64,000 nt of DNA from JAAYUD01 sp963676865 (GTDB taxonomy: Bacteria > Bacteroidota > Bacteroidia > Bacteroidales > Bacteroidaceae): the NCBI GenBank assembly GCA_963676865.2, contig CAXXSS010000001.1, forward strand, positions 3,100,001-3,164,000. The letters are read 5' to 3'. Position numbers and translations under genes: made by a program. The notes under the pieces were generated by a model. That model made no database searches. It saw nothing but the letters and a program-made list of their open reading frames with translations, and was not told the DNA's origin. The stretch's first letter is position 1; every line of letters begins with the position of its first letter. Shown one piece after another: positions 18,400 through 27,632 of this stretch.

Positions 18400-19446
18400 A
18401 TGAAATTGAAAAAACGATATATCGTCTTATTAATATTATTGATTGCGGTTGTTTTAGCCCAGATCATTCCTTCATGGGGACAATGGTATGCTTATTATTT
18501 CTATCCCGCATTGTCGTGGTTGTTTACTGGTATATCTGCTATTATTCCCTTTTCTATTGGCGATATTTTTGTTGTCTTTTCAATAGTTGTTATCATTGTA
18601 ATGCCTATATATAGCCGTTATAAGTATCACATGTGTTGGACGAAAATATTATCGTGCGATATGGAATATTTGTTATGGGTTTATGTCTGGTTTTATATGG
18701 CATGGGGATTGAATTATTCTCAACCTCATTTTATGCAACGTGCCCATATTAAACCTGTGCAATATACTTCCGCATTATTTGCTCGTTTTGTTGATCGTTA
18801 TATTACTGATTTGAACAATAGTTATATTACATCCTTTTTGGTCAATGAGGAAGATGTTAATAGAGAAATACCTCTTATTTATCGGCAAATAAGCGATTCG
18901 CTTAAAATTCATGCGCCTCAACATAGCTATCTCAGGCCTAAGACAATGCTCTTTTCCAATTTTATATCGAGTGTTGGCGTATCGGGATACATGGGTCCAT
19001 TCTTTTGTGAGTTTCATCTCAATCGCAATCTACTACCTATTGATTATCCTGCTGTTTATGCTCATGAGTTGGCACATTTGTTGGGTATTTCATCAGAGGC
19101 AGAGGCAAACTTTTATGCATATCAAGCTTGTATTCGGTCAAAGAATCCGTCGGTGCGCTTTAGTGGTTATTTTTTCATAATGGGATATGTATTGGGCAAC
19201 GCCAAAATAGTGATGACGGCACAACAGTTCAATCGTGTGAAACGACTTATTCGTCCAGAAATAAAGCGATTGTATACTTATCATCGTTATTATTGGCAGG
19301 CTCTTTATAGCCCAACTCTCGGCGCTGCCCAAAATTGGCTTTACGAACTTTATTTAAAAGGAAATAAAATAGAGAACGGGCAAAAGAACTATTCTCAAGT
19401 AGTTGAATTGCTTATTAGTTATGAACGATATAAAAGATTGATATAA
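18400..19446 (+). CDS. DUF3810 family membrane protein with zinc-peptidase HELAH motif
   Basis: 348 residues. Three hydrophobic segments in the first 120 residues (about 5-25, 37-75 and 85-105) anchor it in the membrane, and the C-terminal domain carries YAHELAHLLGISSEAEANFYAY near residues 220-241. HExxH plus a downstream Glu in SEAEANF is the gluzincin-type zinc protease arrangement. DUF3810 is a Bacteroidetes family of unknown substrate. The start at 18400 avoids nine poorly conserved residues from an earlier ATG at 18373. mazG starts 1 base after its stop, so the two are cotranscribed. Confidence 0.88.
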   Translation: MKLKKRYIVLLILLIAVVLAQIIPSWGQWYAYYFYPALSWLFTGISAIIPFSIGDIFVVFSIVVIIVMPIYSRYKYHMCWTKILSCDMEYLLWVYVWFYMAWGLNYSQPHFMQRAHIKPVQYTSALFARFVDRYITDLNNSYITSFLVNEEDVNREIPLIYRQISDSLKIHAPQHSYLRPKTMLFSNFISSVGVSGYMGPFFCEFHLNRNLLPIDYPAVYAHELAHLLGISSEAEANFYAYQACIRSKNPSVRFSGYFFIMGYVLGNAKIVMTAQQFNRVKRLIRPEIKRLYTYHRYYWQALYSPTLGAAQNWLYELYLKGNKIENGQKNYSQVVELLISYERYKRLI

Positions 19447-19447
19447 A

Positions 19448-20245
19448 ATGCATACTAAAGAAGAGAAAATGGAAGCCTTCGGTCGCTTCCTTGATATTAT
19501 GGATGAATTGCGGGTAAAGTGTCCGTGGGATAGGAAACAAACCAATGACAGCTTGCGCCCCAATACAATTGAAGAAACTTATGAATTGTGTGATGCTTTG
19601 ATACGTGGTGATAAAAAAGATATTTGTAAAGAGCTGGGTGACGTGTTGCTGCATGTAGGCTTTTATGCCAAAATAGGTTCCGAAACAGGAGACTTTGATA
19701 TAAAAGACGTATGTGACCGTCTTTGTGAGAAACTTATTTATCGTCACCCCCATATATATGGCAATGCTTCGGCAAAAGACGCCAATGAAGTTATTCAAAA
19801 TTGGGAGCAACTTAAATTAAAGGAGAAAGATGGTAACAAATCTGTTTTGAGTGGAGTACCTGCCGCTTTGCCATCAGTGATCAAGTCCTATCGCATGCAA
19901 GATAAAGCTCGCAATGTGGGCTTTGATTGGGAGGAGAAAGAACAAGTATGGGATAAGGTGAAAGAAGAATTTGAAGAGTTGCAAGCCGAAATATCTCAGA
20001 TGGATAGAGATAAAGCAGAAGGTGAATTTGGAGATCTCTTTTTCAGTCTTATAAATGCTGCTCGTCTATATGGAATAAACCCGGATAATGCTCTCGAACG
20101 TACCAATCAGAAATTCTTGCACCGTTTCAACTATCTTGAAGAACATACTATAAAGCAAGGTCGGAATCTTAAAGATATGACTCTTGCCGAAATGGATGAG
20201 ATCTGGGACGAAGCCAAAAAAAAGGGTTATAAAAAAGACCAATAG
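19448..20245 (+). CDS. mazG: Nucleoside triphosphate pyrophosphohydrolase MazG
   Basis: 265 residues with two tandem MazG domains, as in E. coli MazG. It hydrolyses (d)NTPs to monophosphates and pyrophosphate, clearing aberrant nucleotides. The first domain shows CPWDRKQTNDSLRPNTIEE and ELGDVLLHVGF; the second shows the EEFEELQAE and GEFGDLFFSLIN metal-binding segments (ExxE and ExxD patterns). Translationally close to the DUF3810 gene and closed by a bidirectional terminator that overlaps its stop codon. Confidence 0.96.
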   Translation: MHTKEEKMEAFGRFLDIMDELRVKCPWDRKQTNDSLRPNTIEETYELCDALIRGDKKDICKELGDVLLHVGFYAKIGSETGDFDIKDVCDRLCEKLIYRHPHIYGNASAKDANEVIQNWEQLKLKEKDGNKSVLSGVPAALPSVIKSYRMQDKARNVGFDWEEKEQVWDKVKEEFEELQAEISQMDRDKAEGEFGDLFFSLINAARLYGINPDNALERTNQKFLHRFNYLEEHTIKQGRNLKDMTLAEMDEIWDEAKKKGYKKDQ

Positions 20246-20270
20246 GACAATCAAATGACTGTCCTATTGG
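20239..20270. terminator. Bidirectional terminator between mazG and metY
   Basis: Perfect 11-bp stem CCAATAGGACA (20239-20249) with TGTCCTATTGG (20260-20270). It overlaps the mazG stop codon and separates the converging genes. Confidence 0.7.
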
Positions 20271-20321
20271 TTCAGATATCTTTTATTGAGGTAATAATCA
20301 ATAAGTATCTAGAGATAGATC

Positions 20322-21608
20322 TTATTTCTTTAAAGCCTGCTCTACATCGTTGATAATATCGTCCACATCTTCAATTCCAATTGATAATCTGATCAAATCG
20401 GGTGCTACTCCTGCTTCCCGAAGTTGTTCATCGCTCATTTGGCGATGTGTATGGCTTGCCGGATGCAGAATGCAAGTACGGGCATCTGCGACATGAGTGA
20501 CGATGGCAATAAATTTAAGATTATCCATAAAGTGAATGCTTTCCTCACGTCCTCCTTTTAATCCGAATGCAATGACTCCCGATGTACGTCCTTCATCCAT
20601 GTATTTCGTCGCTAGAGAGTGATATTTGTCTGTAGAGAGCCCTGGATAACTAACCCAAGCTACTTGCTCATTTGCTGCAAGCCATTCTGCTACTTTTTGT
20701 GCATTGCTGCAATGTTGTTTCACTCTTAAATGAAGAGTCTCAAGTCCTAGATTCAGCAAAAAACAGTTGAAAGGAGAGGGGATACTTCCCAAATCGCGCA
20801 TCAGTTGTGAAGTCGCTTTGGTGATATACGCCAATTTGCCGAATGCTTTTGTATAGACTAATCCGTGATAAGAGGCATCGGGTTGTGTCAATCCCGGATA
20901 TTTGTCAGTATAGGCTTCCCAATTAAAATTGCCACTGTCTACAATTGCACCCCCTACGCTTGTTGCATGCCCATCCATATACTTGGTAGTAGAATGAGTT
21001 ATAATGTCTGCTCCCCATTCTATAGGGCGGCAATTGATAGGCGTCGGGAATGTGTTGTCTACAATAAATGGTACGCCATGACTATGGGCAACACGGGCAA
21101 ATTTCTCAAAGTCGAGGACTTGAACGCCTGGATTGGAGATACTTTCGCCGAAAAGTAATTTAGTGTTTGGACGGAACGCTGCGTTGATTTCTTCTTCCGA
21201 AGCATCATCGTCAATAAAAGTACACTCAATACCAAGCTTTTTTAATGTTGTACCAAATAGGTTGTAGGTCCCGCCGTATATATTCTTGGAACTGACAAAA
21301 TGGTCACCTGCTTCGCATATATTAAATATGGCAAAGAAATTGGCTGCTTGTCCAGAAGACGTAAGGATTGCAGCAACACCTCCTTCTAATTCTGCAATTT
21401 TCTGGGCTACAGCTTCATTCGTTGGGTTTTGCAAACGGGTATAGAAGAATCCGTTATCTTCTAAGTCGAACAACTTTGCCATTTGTTCACTGGTATCATA
21501 TTTGAATGTGGTACTTTGGTAAATGGGTAGAACACGAGGTTCTCCTTTGGTTGGTTTCCAGCCGCTTTGAACACAAAGCGTGCCGAGATTCAGTTTCTTG
21601 TTTTCCAT
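20322..21608 (-). CDS. metY: O-acetylhomoserine sulfhydrylase
   Basis: 428 residues, the usual length. PLP-dependent Cys/Met-metabolism enzyme that makes homocysteine from O-acetylhomoserine and sulfide. Seen: the N-terminal LCVQSGWKPTKGEPRVLPIY, the YTRLQNPT phosphate/tetramer segment, TSSGQAA near 83-89, and the Schiff-base lysine in STTKYMDGHA (Lys209). The long form and NPTNEAV segment favour MetY over MetB/MetC. No methionine gene adjoins it and I see no S-box-like leader in the 100 bases upstream. Confidence 0.93.
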   Translation of the reverse strand: MENKKLNLGTLCVQSGWKPTKGEPRVLPIYQSTTFKYDTSEQMAKLFDLEDNGFFYTRLQNPTNEAVAQKIAELEGGVAAILTSSGQAANFFAIFNICEAGDHFVSSKNIYGGTYNLFGTTLKKLGIECTFIDDDASEEEINAAFRPNTKLLFGESISNPGVQVLDFEKFARVAHSHGVPFIVDNTFPTPINCRPIEWGADIITHSTTKYMDGHATSVGGAIVDSGNFNWEAYTDKYPGLTQPDASYHGLVYTKAFGKLAYITKATSQLMRDLGSIPSPFNCFLLNLGLETLHLRVKQHCSNAQKVAEWLAANEQVAWVSYPGLSTDKYHSLATKYMDEGRTSGVIAFGLKGGREESIHFMDNLKFIAIVTHVADARTCILHPASHTHRQMSDEQLREAGVAPDLIRLSIGIEDVDDIINDVEQALKK

Positions 21609-21707
21609 TTTAAATTAATACTCTGCTTGTCTATTTTCTTGTTTTATATAATTGTCTTTTCATTCGATATTCACAGTCTACTTTATTTGCTTTTATTTTT
21701 ATTGAAC

Positions 21708-23168
21708 TTACATTTTTTCTTGCACTGCTTTACCTTCGTTTCCATACCGATCTATAGCGGTTACTGCAAAATAGTTTTTTGTCTTCCAAGACTCTATAGG
21801 CATATATATATAAGTAGTGCCCGAAACCCTTTGTGCTATAATGTTTTCAGGTTTTGTTGTATTTACCGGATAAGTATCAGATGCATAAATAACATACATT
21901 GGAGCATTTCGTGGATCGTTGTCTCGAGACGCTTTCCATGTTAGCGTGATATTATCTTCTTCGTGCTTTACTTGCAAATTGTATGGCGCTGTCGGTGCAA
22001 TACTGTCGAGCCATGTTGTAGGAGGCTGTAAGGCTGGATATAAATACTTGTCATTTGCCAGCCCATCATAAATACCTTTTGTATTTTTCATCAGAAATTC
22101 TAATCTGAAATGGCTTTCACCTGCTAGCTTGTTGGTTCTGATAAAATTTATTTGTCGCATAATGTCGTCAAAGCTCCAATTGCCTTCTTGTGGGAGTAGA
22201 AAGTAGGTTCCCAATGCCGGTGCAATGTGTCGCCCATTGCTCTGCTCATACCAGTCGAGTGCAAAAGGGTAAAAGTTATCTCCGCGGAAATACATCATCG
22301 GGAATATTTGGTCTTGGATGCCTTCGCGCATCCATCTTTCAGGATCTTGGCAAACGGTAGAAAAAGCATTCCATCCATGTGATGTATAGCGCGACGTGTC
22401 GCGATACTTCCCTACAGGGCAAGTACATACTTTTACCCAAGGTTTGATTGCTTTGATTCCGTTGTAGAGATAACGTACAATGTCTGTAATATTGTCTCGA
22501 CGCCATTCTAAAATGGACCGTCCGTTACCATCTTTTTTATAGTCGGCACTATCGGGAAATTTGTTTCCACAATACTCGGGGTATCGTAAATAATCGAATA
22601 CAATGCCATCTATATCATAATTCTCTGTTATTTCCCGGCAAATATCCATTAAATATATTTTAGTATTCGGCTTAGCCGGATTCAAAAAATATTCTGTTTT
22701 GTAGGTGGTGCAAATGCCACTGGTATGGTATATGGCGGAGCGTTTTCCTAATGATGCTACATGCTTTTTTGATCCTAAAGGAATAGCAACAACCCATGCA
22801 TAGCATTCCATTCCTCTTTTATGGCATTCGTTTACGACAAAGGTCAATGGGTCATATCCGGGATCGCCTGCTATTTTGTCTGTCAGGTATTGATTCATTG
22901 GTTCTATTTTAGAATAATAGAACACATCGTCGCGGCTTCTGGTTTGAAAGAGTACGGTATTGAAGTTTGCAGCTCTAAGCTTGTCGAGAATAGTCAGTAA
23001 ATCGGTTTGTTGTTTGCGCATTTTATCGGGTGAAGTAGCTCTTGTGCGGGGCCAATCCAATCCGTATGCAGTGGTAAGCCATGCGGCTCTTATTTCTCTT
23101 TTGGGTTGTGCAGAGACATGAATAAGTACAAAAAGTAGAATGAAAAATATCGTAGTTACTCTTTTCAT
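21708..23168 (-). CDS. Secreted GH10-like (GHL10/DUF187) glycoside hydrolase family protein with C-terminal Fn3-like domain
   Basis: 486 residues. A signal peptide (ending HVSAQ) precedes a TIM-barrel: REIRAAWLTTAYGLDWP, the FNTVLFQTRSRDD strand, and DIDGIVFDYLRYPEY, the hallmark of the YngK/DUF187 group, which degrades or remodels cell-wall or other glycans. From about residue 400 an Fn3-like domain begins (APYNLQVKHEEDNITLTWKA). The frame is open up to 23234, but a promoter box lies at 23195-23202, so the ATG at 23168 is chosen. It precedes metY by 99 bases on the same strand. Confidence 0.88.
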   Translation of the reverse strand: MKRVTTIFFILLFVLIHVSAQPKREIRAAWLTTAYGLDWPRTRATSPDKMRKQQTDLLTILDKLRAANFNTVLFQTRSRDDVFYYSKIEPMNQYLTDKIAGDPGYDPLTFVVNECHKRGMECYAWVVAIPLGSKKHVASLGKRSAIYHTSGICTTYKTEYFLNPAKPNTKIYLMDICREITENYDIDGIVFDYLRYPEYCGNKFPDSADYKKDGNGRSILEWRRDNITDIVRYLYNGIKAIKPWVKVCTCPVGKYRDTSRYTSHGWNAFSTVCQDPERWMREGIQDQIFPMMYFRGDNFYPFALDWYEQSNGRHIAPALGTYFLLPQEGNWSFDDIMRQINFIRTNKLAGESHFRLEFLMKNTKGIYDGLANDKYLYPALQPPTTWLDSIAPTAPYNLQVKHEEDNITLTWKASRDNDPRNAPMYVIYASDTYPVNTTKPENIIAQRVSGTTYIYMPIESWKTKNYFAVTAIDRYGNEGKAVQEKM

Positions 23169-23194
23169 CGTATGTTTTATGTTTTTTATGCTTG

Positions 23195-23202
23195 CAAAGT
23201 TA
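23195..23202 (-). promoter_or_regulatory. -7 box for the GHL10 gene
   Basis: TAACTTTG on the minus strand 26 bases before the ATG at 23168. Confidence 0.55.
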
Positions 23203-23243
23203 GTAAAAGTGCCGTTATTTTTGGGAGTTTTCATTGAATATGT

Positions 23244-23251
23244 TACTTTTG
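23244..23251 (+). promoter_or_regulatory. -7 box for the small membrane protein, divergent from GHL10
   Basis: TACTTTTG on the plus strand, 85 bases before the ATG at 23337. Confidence 0.5.
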
Positions 23252-23336
23252 TAATTGATAAAAGTTGTATTGTGATTGTATTTATACAGACTCTTATGAT
23301 GTCTATATCAGGTCACTTTATTTAATAATATTGATA

Positions 23337-23540
23337 ATGAAAATAAAAAGATGTAGACGATCCACTTGGATTGTTGTTGCTTTGATTATATATATAACAG
23401 TAACAGCCATTTATATATTGCCTCATAATTTGATAGAGACAAGTTTAGAGAAAATAGGTACTTTATTCTTCTCTTATGTTATCGCTTTTATATTGTGGAT
23501 TGTTCTGCGTAAGAAAGAAAATAAACATAAACGTGTTTGA
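23337..23540 (+). CDS. Small two-helix membrane protein, unknown
   Basis: 67 residues: basic N-terminus MKIKRCRRS, hydrophobic helix about 11-29, an amphipathic linker, a second hydrophobic helix about 42-58, and the basic tail RKKENKHKRV. Both ends would face the cytoplasm. I recognise no family. It lies between a promoter and the beta-barrel gene 35 bases downstream and probably shares its transcript. Confidence 0.55.
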   Translation: MKIKRCRRSTWIVVALIIYITVTAIYILPHNLIETSLEKIGTLFFSYVIAFILWIVLRKKENKHKRV

Positions 23541-23575
23541 TGTGAAAAAAGTATGAACAACTTGAAATATTAAGA

Positions 23576-24064
23576 ATGATGAAAAAATTATTTATCGGTT
23601 TATGCTTACTGGCATTGTCAGTGGCAGCCAATGCGCAGTTCGAAAGAGGTAAAGTTGTACTGAATACCTCTGTTACGGGGATTGATCTATCTTATAGTGA
23701 TTCCGAGAAAGGACATTTCGGCCTTGATGCGATGGGCGGTTATTTTGTTATGGATAATTTTGCTTTGACAGGTACACTTGGTATGGATCTGACAGATAAT
23801 TTGAATAAATATTATGTCGGTGTAGGAGGGCGCTATTATTTACAGAGTAATGGGCTTTTCTTTGGTGGAATGATTAAAGATACTTCGTATCGTTATAAAA
23901 GCAATAATAATAAAAATGATTTCTCATTAGTGGGCGAGGTCGGTTACGCGTTTTTTCTTTCGAAAACAGTAACCATAGAACCTTCAGCTTCTTATAATCT
24001 TAGTCTTTTAAATAGTGATTATAGCAAACTTGGATTCAAACTCGGATTTAGTTTCTATTTCTAA
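23576..24064 (+). CDS. Small outer-membrane beta-barrel protein
   Basis: 162 residues with signal peptide MMKKLFIGLCLLALSVAANA. The mature part alternates polar and apolar residues in strands (GHFGLDAMGGYFVMDNFALTG and similar) and ends in the aromatic C-terminal signature LGFSFYF required for insertion by the Bam machinery. It looks like an 8-stranded OmpA/OmpX-type or OMP_b-brl domain. Ligand or role unknown. A second ATG directly follows the first, so the start may be 23579. Confidence 0.8.
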   Translation: MMKKLFIGLCLLALSVAANAQFERGKVVLNTSVTGIDLSYSDSEKGHFGLDAMGGYFVMDNFALTGTLGMDLTDNLNKYYVGVGGRYYLQSNGLFFGGMIKDTSYRYKSNNNKNDFSLVGEVGYAFFLSKTVTIEPSASYNLSLLNSDYSKLGFKLGFSFYF

Positions 24065-24065
24065 T

Positions 24066-24144
24066 ATACATATAAAAATGGATGAGAGTGAAAATATCTG
24101 CATAAAGATTAGATATTTTCACTCTCATCCATTTTTATATGTAT
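24066..24144. terminator. Very long bidirectional terminator-like hairpin
   Basis: A perfect 34-bp stem (24066-24099 with 24111-24144) around an 11-base loop. It fills the whole space between two converging genes and touches the stop codon of the minus-strand gene. Runs of A and T within both arms would serve as U-tracts in either direction. Confidence 0.75.
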
Positions 24145-24881
24145 TATTCCATGTCTCTTATTCTGGTCTCTATTCCCAACTCTTTCATCTTTGCCGGTAT
24201 TTCATTGAGATTTGTTTCGCTAAAATGATAGGGAAATAGAACTTTGGGATGAATTATCTGGGCCGCCTCTATCAGTTGCGCCGGTGTCATTGTATATGGT
24301 TGATTGCATGGCATAAAAGCAATGTCTATATTTTTAATGTCTTTCATCTCGGGAATAACTTCCGTATCTGCTGCGATATAGATGCGAAGATTCTCAATAT
24401 TCAAGATGTATCCGTTGTCGCGCCCTTTGGGGTGAAACTTTAAATGCTCCGGTGTTGTATTATAAGCAGGAACTGCTTCTATTTTAATGCCACAATTCAA
24501 GACATGAGTTTCGCCATTCTTTAATGCAATACCTTTCCCCAGTTCTTTACGGCTGTCATTGTTCAAAATGATTTCAGTTTTATCGCTACTTAATTGTGCG
24601 ATAGCCGTTTTATCAAAATGGTCGTAGTGGTCGTGGGTGATGAGTATGGCGTCTGCTTTCCCTTTGTTGTCGAAGACAATACCATGTTCTTTATCGGTGA
24701 CCGGATCTATTTGAACGACATGACCGTCGTATACAATGGCAAGGCTTGCATGGCGGTAGCATTCGATTTTAACTTGTTTACCGCTTGCAGTGGTAAACGT
24801 ATCCTCGTTATTCGGAGTACTCTTCACATTGTGACAAGAAAATAAAGCAAAACTCATAAGCCAAATAATATTTTTAGTCAT
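24144..24881 (-). CDS. Lipoprotein metallo-beta-lactamase-fold hydrolase (UPF0173/YtkL-like)
   Basis: 245 residues with lipobox ALFSC (Cys16). The MBL-fold metal motif is THDHYDHFD near residues 81-89 with further ligands expected at AADTE (about 170) and PYHFSE (about 217). Proteins of this group are metal-dependent hydrolases, some acting on N-acylphosphatidylethanolamine-like or lactone substrates; the substrate here is unknown. Being lipidated it would act in the periplasm. Confidence 0.88.
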   Translation of the reverse strand: MTKNIIWLMSFALFSCHNVKSTPNNEDTFTTASGKQVKIECYRHASLAIVYDGHVVQIDPVTDKEHGIVFDNKGKADAILITHDHYDHFDKTAIAQLSSDKTEIILNNDSRKELGKGIALKNGETHVLNCGIKIEAVPAYNTTPEHLKFHPKGRDNGYILNIENLRIYIAADTEVIPEMKDIKNIDIAFMPCNQPYTMTPAQLIEAAQIIHPKVLFPYHFSETNLNEIPAKMKELGIETRIRDME

Positions 24882-24909
24882 TGTCGGTAGTTTTTTTAAT
24901 AACCCGAAG

Positions 24910-24917
24910 CAAATATA
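24910..24917 (-). promoter_or_regulatory. -7 box for the MBL-fold gene
   Basis: TATATTTG on the minus strand, 28 bases upstream of the ATG. Confidence 0.5.
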
Positions 24918-25007
24918 AAAAGAAGATATCTATATAGCAAATATCAAGCAAAAAATAATAGTTTATTATATGGTGTTCTTTTTTATCAAAATATGAAAAT
25001 AAATGTG

Positions 25008-25015
25008 TACTTTTG
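25008..25015 (+). promoter_or_regulatory. -7 box for the sulfatase gene
   Basis: TACTTTTG, 38 bases before the ATG at 25054. Confidence 0.55.
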
Positions 25016-25053
25016 TCTTTTAATCAAGTTTATTATATACCTAATTATTATAA

Positions 25054-27033
25054 ATGAGACGCTTTTTTAGAACTCTTTTGTACCTTTTGTCAATACACAT
25101 TATCGCTTTGTTAATCTTAACTGCATTTAGACTTGTTTTATTGTGTACCATTCATTCTGCCATAACTCCGGCTTATCAAGGTAATTGGCAACTACAGTCT
25201 ATAGCCTTTTTGCGGGGTCTTTGGTTCGATAATGTGATAGCCTGCTATATTCTGTTGCTTCCTCTAGTAGCTCTCATGATAACCTCATTGTTCGGATATT
25301 ATGGCAAGTCGTTTTTTAAGGGCGTCAATATCTTTTTTATTATTTTTTATACCATTGATTTTGGTGTGTCGGCTGCGAATATACCTTATTTTAGTTATTT
25401 TTTCAAGAATATAAACTCATCTATATTCAATTGGTTCAGTTACGGCACAACAACCATGGGAATGGTGACTGGCGAGAAATCTTATTATATTTATATCTTT
25501 TATTTTCTGTTGGCGGTAATAACTCTCGCTTATGCCATGCGTAGACTTTCACGCTATTTTTGTTCTCAAATTCAGCAAACTCCAAGGGGAGATTATAAAG
25601 TGTGGGTTCGTAGGTCTGGGCTTTTGGTGGCCTCTTGTTGTCTTATCAGTTTGTGTGTTTTTGGAATGCGTGGGCGTAGAGGTTATAATCCTATTAAAGT
25701 AAGTGCTGCCTATTACTGTGACGATCCTTCACTCAATCAATTGGGTATTAGTCCTGCTTTTAATCTTTTGGGAAGTACCCTGGATGAAATGAGAGCCGAA
25801 AATCGTTATCTCACTTTAATGCCCGATGCCGAAGCCATTAATAATGTTCGTCAATATTTGGATCGTCATTCAAATGGATCTGTTTCTCCGATAGCCCAAC
25901 AAATTGTTGCAACGGGTTGTCCCACTAGGCAGAATCTGGTTATTGTCTTAATGGAATCCATGTCTGCTCATCTCATGGGGCATTTTGGACATTCTCCTTC
26001 GCTTACTCCTTTTCTTGATAGTCTTTATGAACGTTCATTGTGTTTCGATAATTTTTATTCGGCAGGCAATCATACCAATCATGGGCTTTATTCTACGCTT
26101 TATTCTTTTCCTTCTGTAATGAAGCGGAATTCAATGAAAAGCTCTGTAATCCCTGTTTATTCAGGTCTGCCTACTGTTCTGAAAGCCAATGGTTATCTTA
26201 ATATGTTCTTTATGACTCATGAGTCGCAGTATGATAATATGAATGCTTTCTTTCGAACTAACGGATTCGATCGTATTTATTCACAAGAAAATTATCCGAA
26301 AGATAAAGTCGTGAATAGCTTTGGAGTTCAAGACGATTATCTTTTCAGTTATGCCATACCGGTCCTTAACAAAGCGGCTTCTACCGGCCAACCATTCTTT
26401 GCCGCATTGATGACAATCAGCAATCATCCGCCCTATATCATTCCGGCAAATTTCCATGCTCATTCTCATAACACAGAAGATCAGATAGTCGAATATGCCG
26501 ATTGGGCTATCCGCTGTTTTATGCAGAAGGCCAGTAAGCAACCTTGGTTTGATAATACAATCTTTGTTTTCTTGGGCGATCATGGTAAGATTGTGGGTAA
26601 AGCTGATTGTGAGACTCCTCTTTCGTACAATCATATTCCGCTTATTGTATATGGTCAATCTGTTAAACCCGAGGTTCGTCAAGATTTTGCCGGCCAGATA
26701 GATGTGGCACCTACTCTATTAGATCTATTAAATATCAGCTATACACAAAACAATTTTGGTATCGATTTGATGCATCAGAAACGTCCTGCGGTCTTTTTTA
26801 CTACCGACAATTCTATTGCAGTTCGCGATGCTTCTCATTTGTACGTTTACAATCCTGCTACTCGGCAGGAGTTCTGCTATAATATGAATGGTTGTCATTG
26901 TTCTCAGACGGAAATGAATGCGGCCTTTGTTGCATTGAAAACATATTGTTTTTCTATGATACAGGCCACAGAGGTTCTTACGCATGGTGGTAAGACTACT
27001 GATAAATCGAAGAATTCGAAAAATAGCCATTAA
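25054..27033 (+). CDS. LtaS-type membrane sulfatase/phosphoglycerol transferase
   Basis: 659 residues. Five transmembrane segments lie in the first 210 residues, followed by an extracytoplasmic alkaline-phosphatase-superfamily domain. Seen: NLVIVLMESMSAH (metal-binding Glu), the nucleophile region SAGNHTNHGLYSTLYSFPS, and FVFLGDHGKIVG with the His ligand. This is the architecture of LtaS/MdoB/OpgB enzymes that move phosphoglycerol or phosphoethanolamine between lipids and envelope glycans. Gram-negative Bacteroidetes have no lipoteichoic acid, so lipid A or surface-glycan modification is more likely; this is inference. Confidence 0.9.
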   Translation: MRRFFRTLLYLLSIHIIALLILTAFRLVLLCTIHSAITPAYQGNWQLQSIAFLRGLWFDNVIACYILLLPLVALMITSLFGYYGKSFFKGVNIFFIIFYTIDFGVSAANIPYFSYFFKNINSSIFNWFSYGTTTMGMVTGEKSYYIYIFYFLLAVITLAYAMRRLSRYFCSQIQQTPRGDYKVWVRRSGLLVASCCLISLCVFGMRGRRGYNPIKVSAAYYCDDPSLNQLGISPAFNLLGSTLDEMRAENRYLTLMPDAEAINNVRQYLDRHSNGSVSPIAQQIVATGCPTRQNLVIVLMESMSAHLMGHFGHSPSLTPFLDSLYERSLCFDNFYSAGNHTNHGLYSTLYSFPSVMKRNSMKSSVIPVYSGLPTVLKANGYLNMFFMTHESQYDNMNAFFRTNGFDRIYSQENYPKDKVVNSFGVQDDYLFSYAIPVLNKAASTGQPFFAALMTISNHPPYIIPANFHAHSHNTEDQIVEYADWAIRCFMQKASKQPWFDNTIFVFLGDHGKIVGKADCETPLSYNHIPLIVYGQSVKPEVRQDFAGQIDVAPTLLDLLNISYTQNNFGIDLMHQKRPAVFFTTDNSIAVRDASHLYVYNPATRQEFCYNMNGCHCSQTEMNAAFVALKTYCFSMIQATEVLTHGGKTTDKSKNSKNSH

Positions 27034-27565
27034 ATTTTTTTATACGCAGTAGAGATACTAAACAGTATATCATCGGTTGAAAAAAACAGACGTATGTCGC
27101 TGCCATAACTTCCGTTAGTTACTGCGGTAACTAACGTTACTTATCATGACAACTAACGTTAGTTTCGTCTGCGAGATACGTTAGTTATGGCTGTGACATA
27201 CGGTTGATTTTTTGCTAAATTGTCGTATGTTAGTTTTTTCGGTGACGTCCTTAAGTTTTTCAAAAAACATATGGACGTCAACAAATTTAGGGGCATATGT
27301 GGTTTTAGGAAGATAAGTACGATACTGATTTGTTGAAATAATCGTGTTCCACTGACTACTTAAAAAGGGTTCGTACCGGTATGAATCATTTCGATGCTTT
27401 CTATAATACTTTTAGAATCTATTCCCGTCACCGTTATCAACTGTATATCAGGCAGATATTGTGATGCGGTAGTTGAATGGGACCTGAAAAGTGTATCTTC
27501 TCGCTGAAAATCAATGAATTATGAACTCTGTAAAAAGGCCATTGATAATGAGGCCTACAAGTAAC
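27034..27565. repeat. Gene-free repeat region, copy C (left part)
   Basis: No gene. 27091-27202 forms a large palindrome with arms CGTATGTCGCTGCCATAAC (27091-27109) and a near-perfect complement at 27184-27202; within it are shorter GTTAGTTA/TAACTAAC hairpins. Then come GTCGTATGTTAG and a GACGTCC/GGACGTC hairpin (27244-27279), shared with copies at 50.2 and 59.4 kb. The remainder to 27565 has no clear feature. The IS66 element follows directly. Confidence 0.7.
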
Positions 27566-27632
27566 GTAAGCGTCTCGGCGATTATGCCTTTTCCGTTTAT
27601 CTCCCTCTCGTTACCTTTGCGGTGAATTAAAA

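Noticed and set aside
23169..23234. 22-residue extension of the GHL10 protein
   Set aside because: It would place the promoter inside the gene and spoil the signal peptide.
27034..27565. Retron, group II intron or integron attC array as an explanation of the palindromes
   Set aside because: No reverse transcriptase or integrase is nearby, no intron domain V was seen, and the palindromes lack attC core sites.
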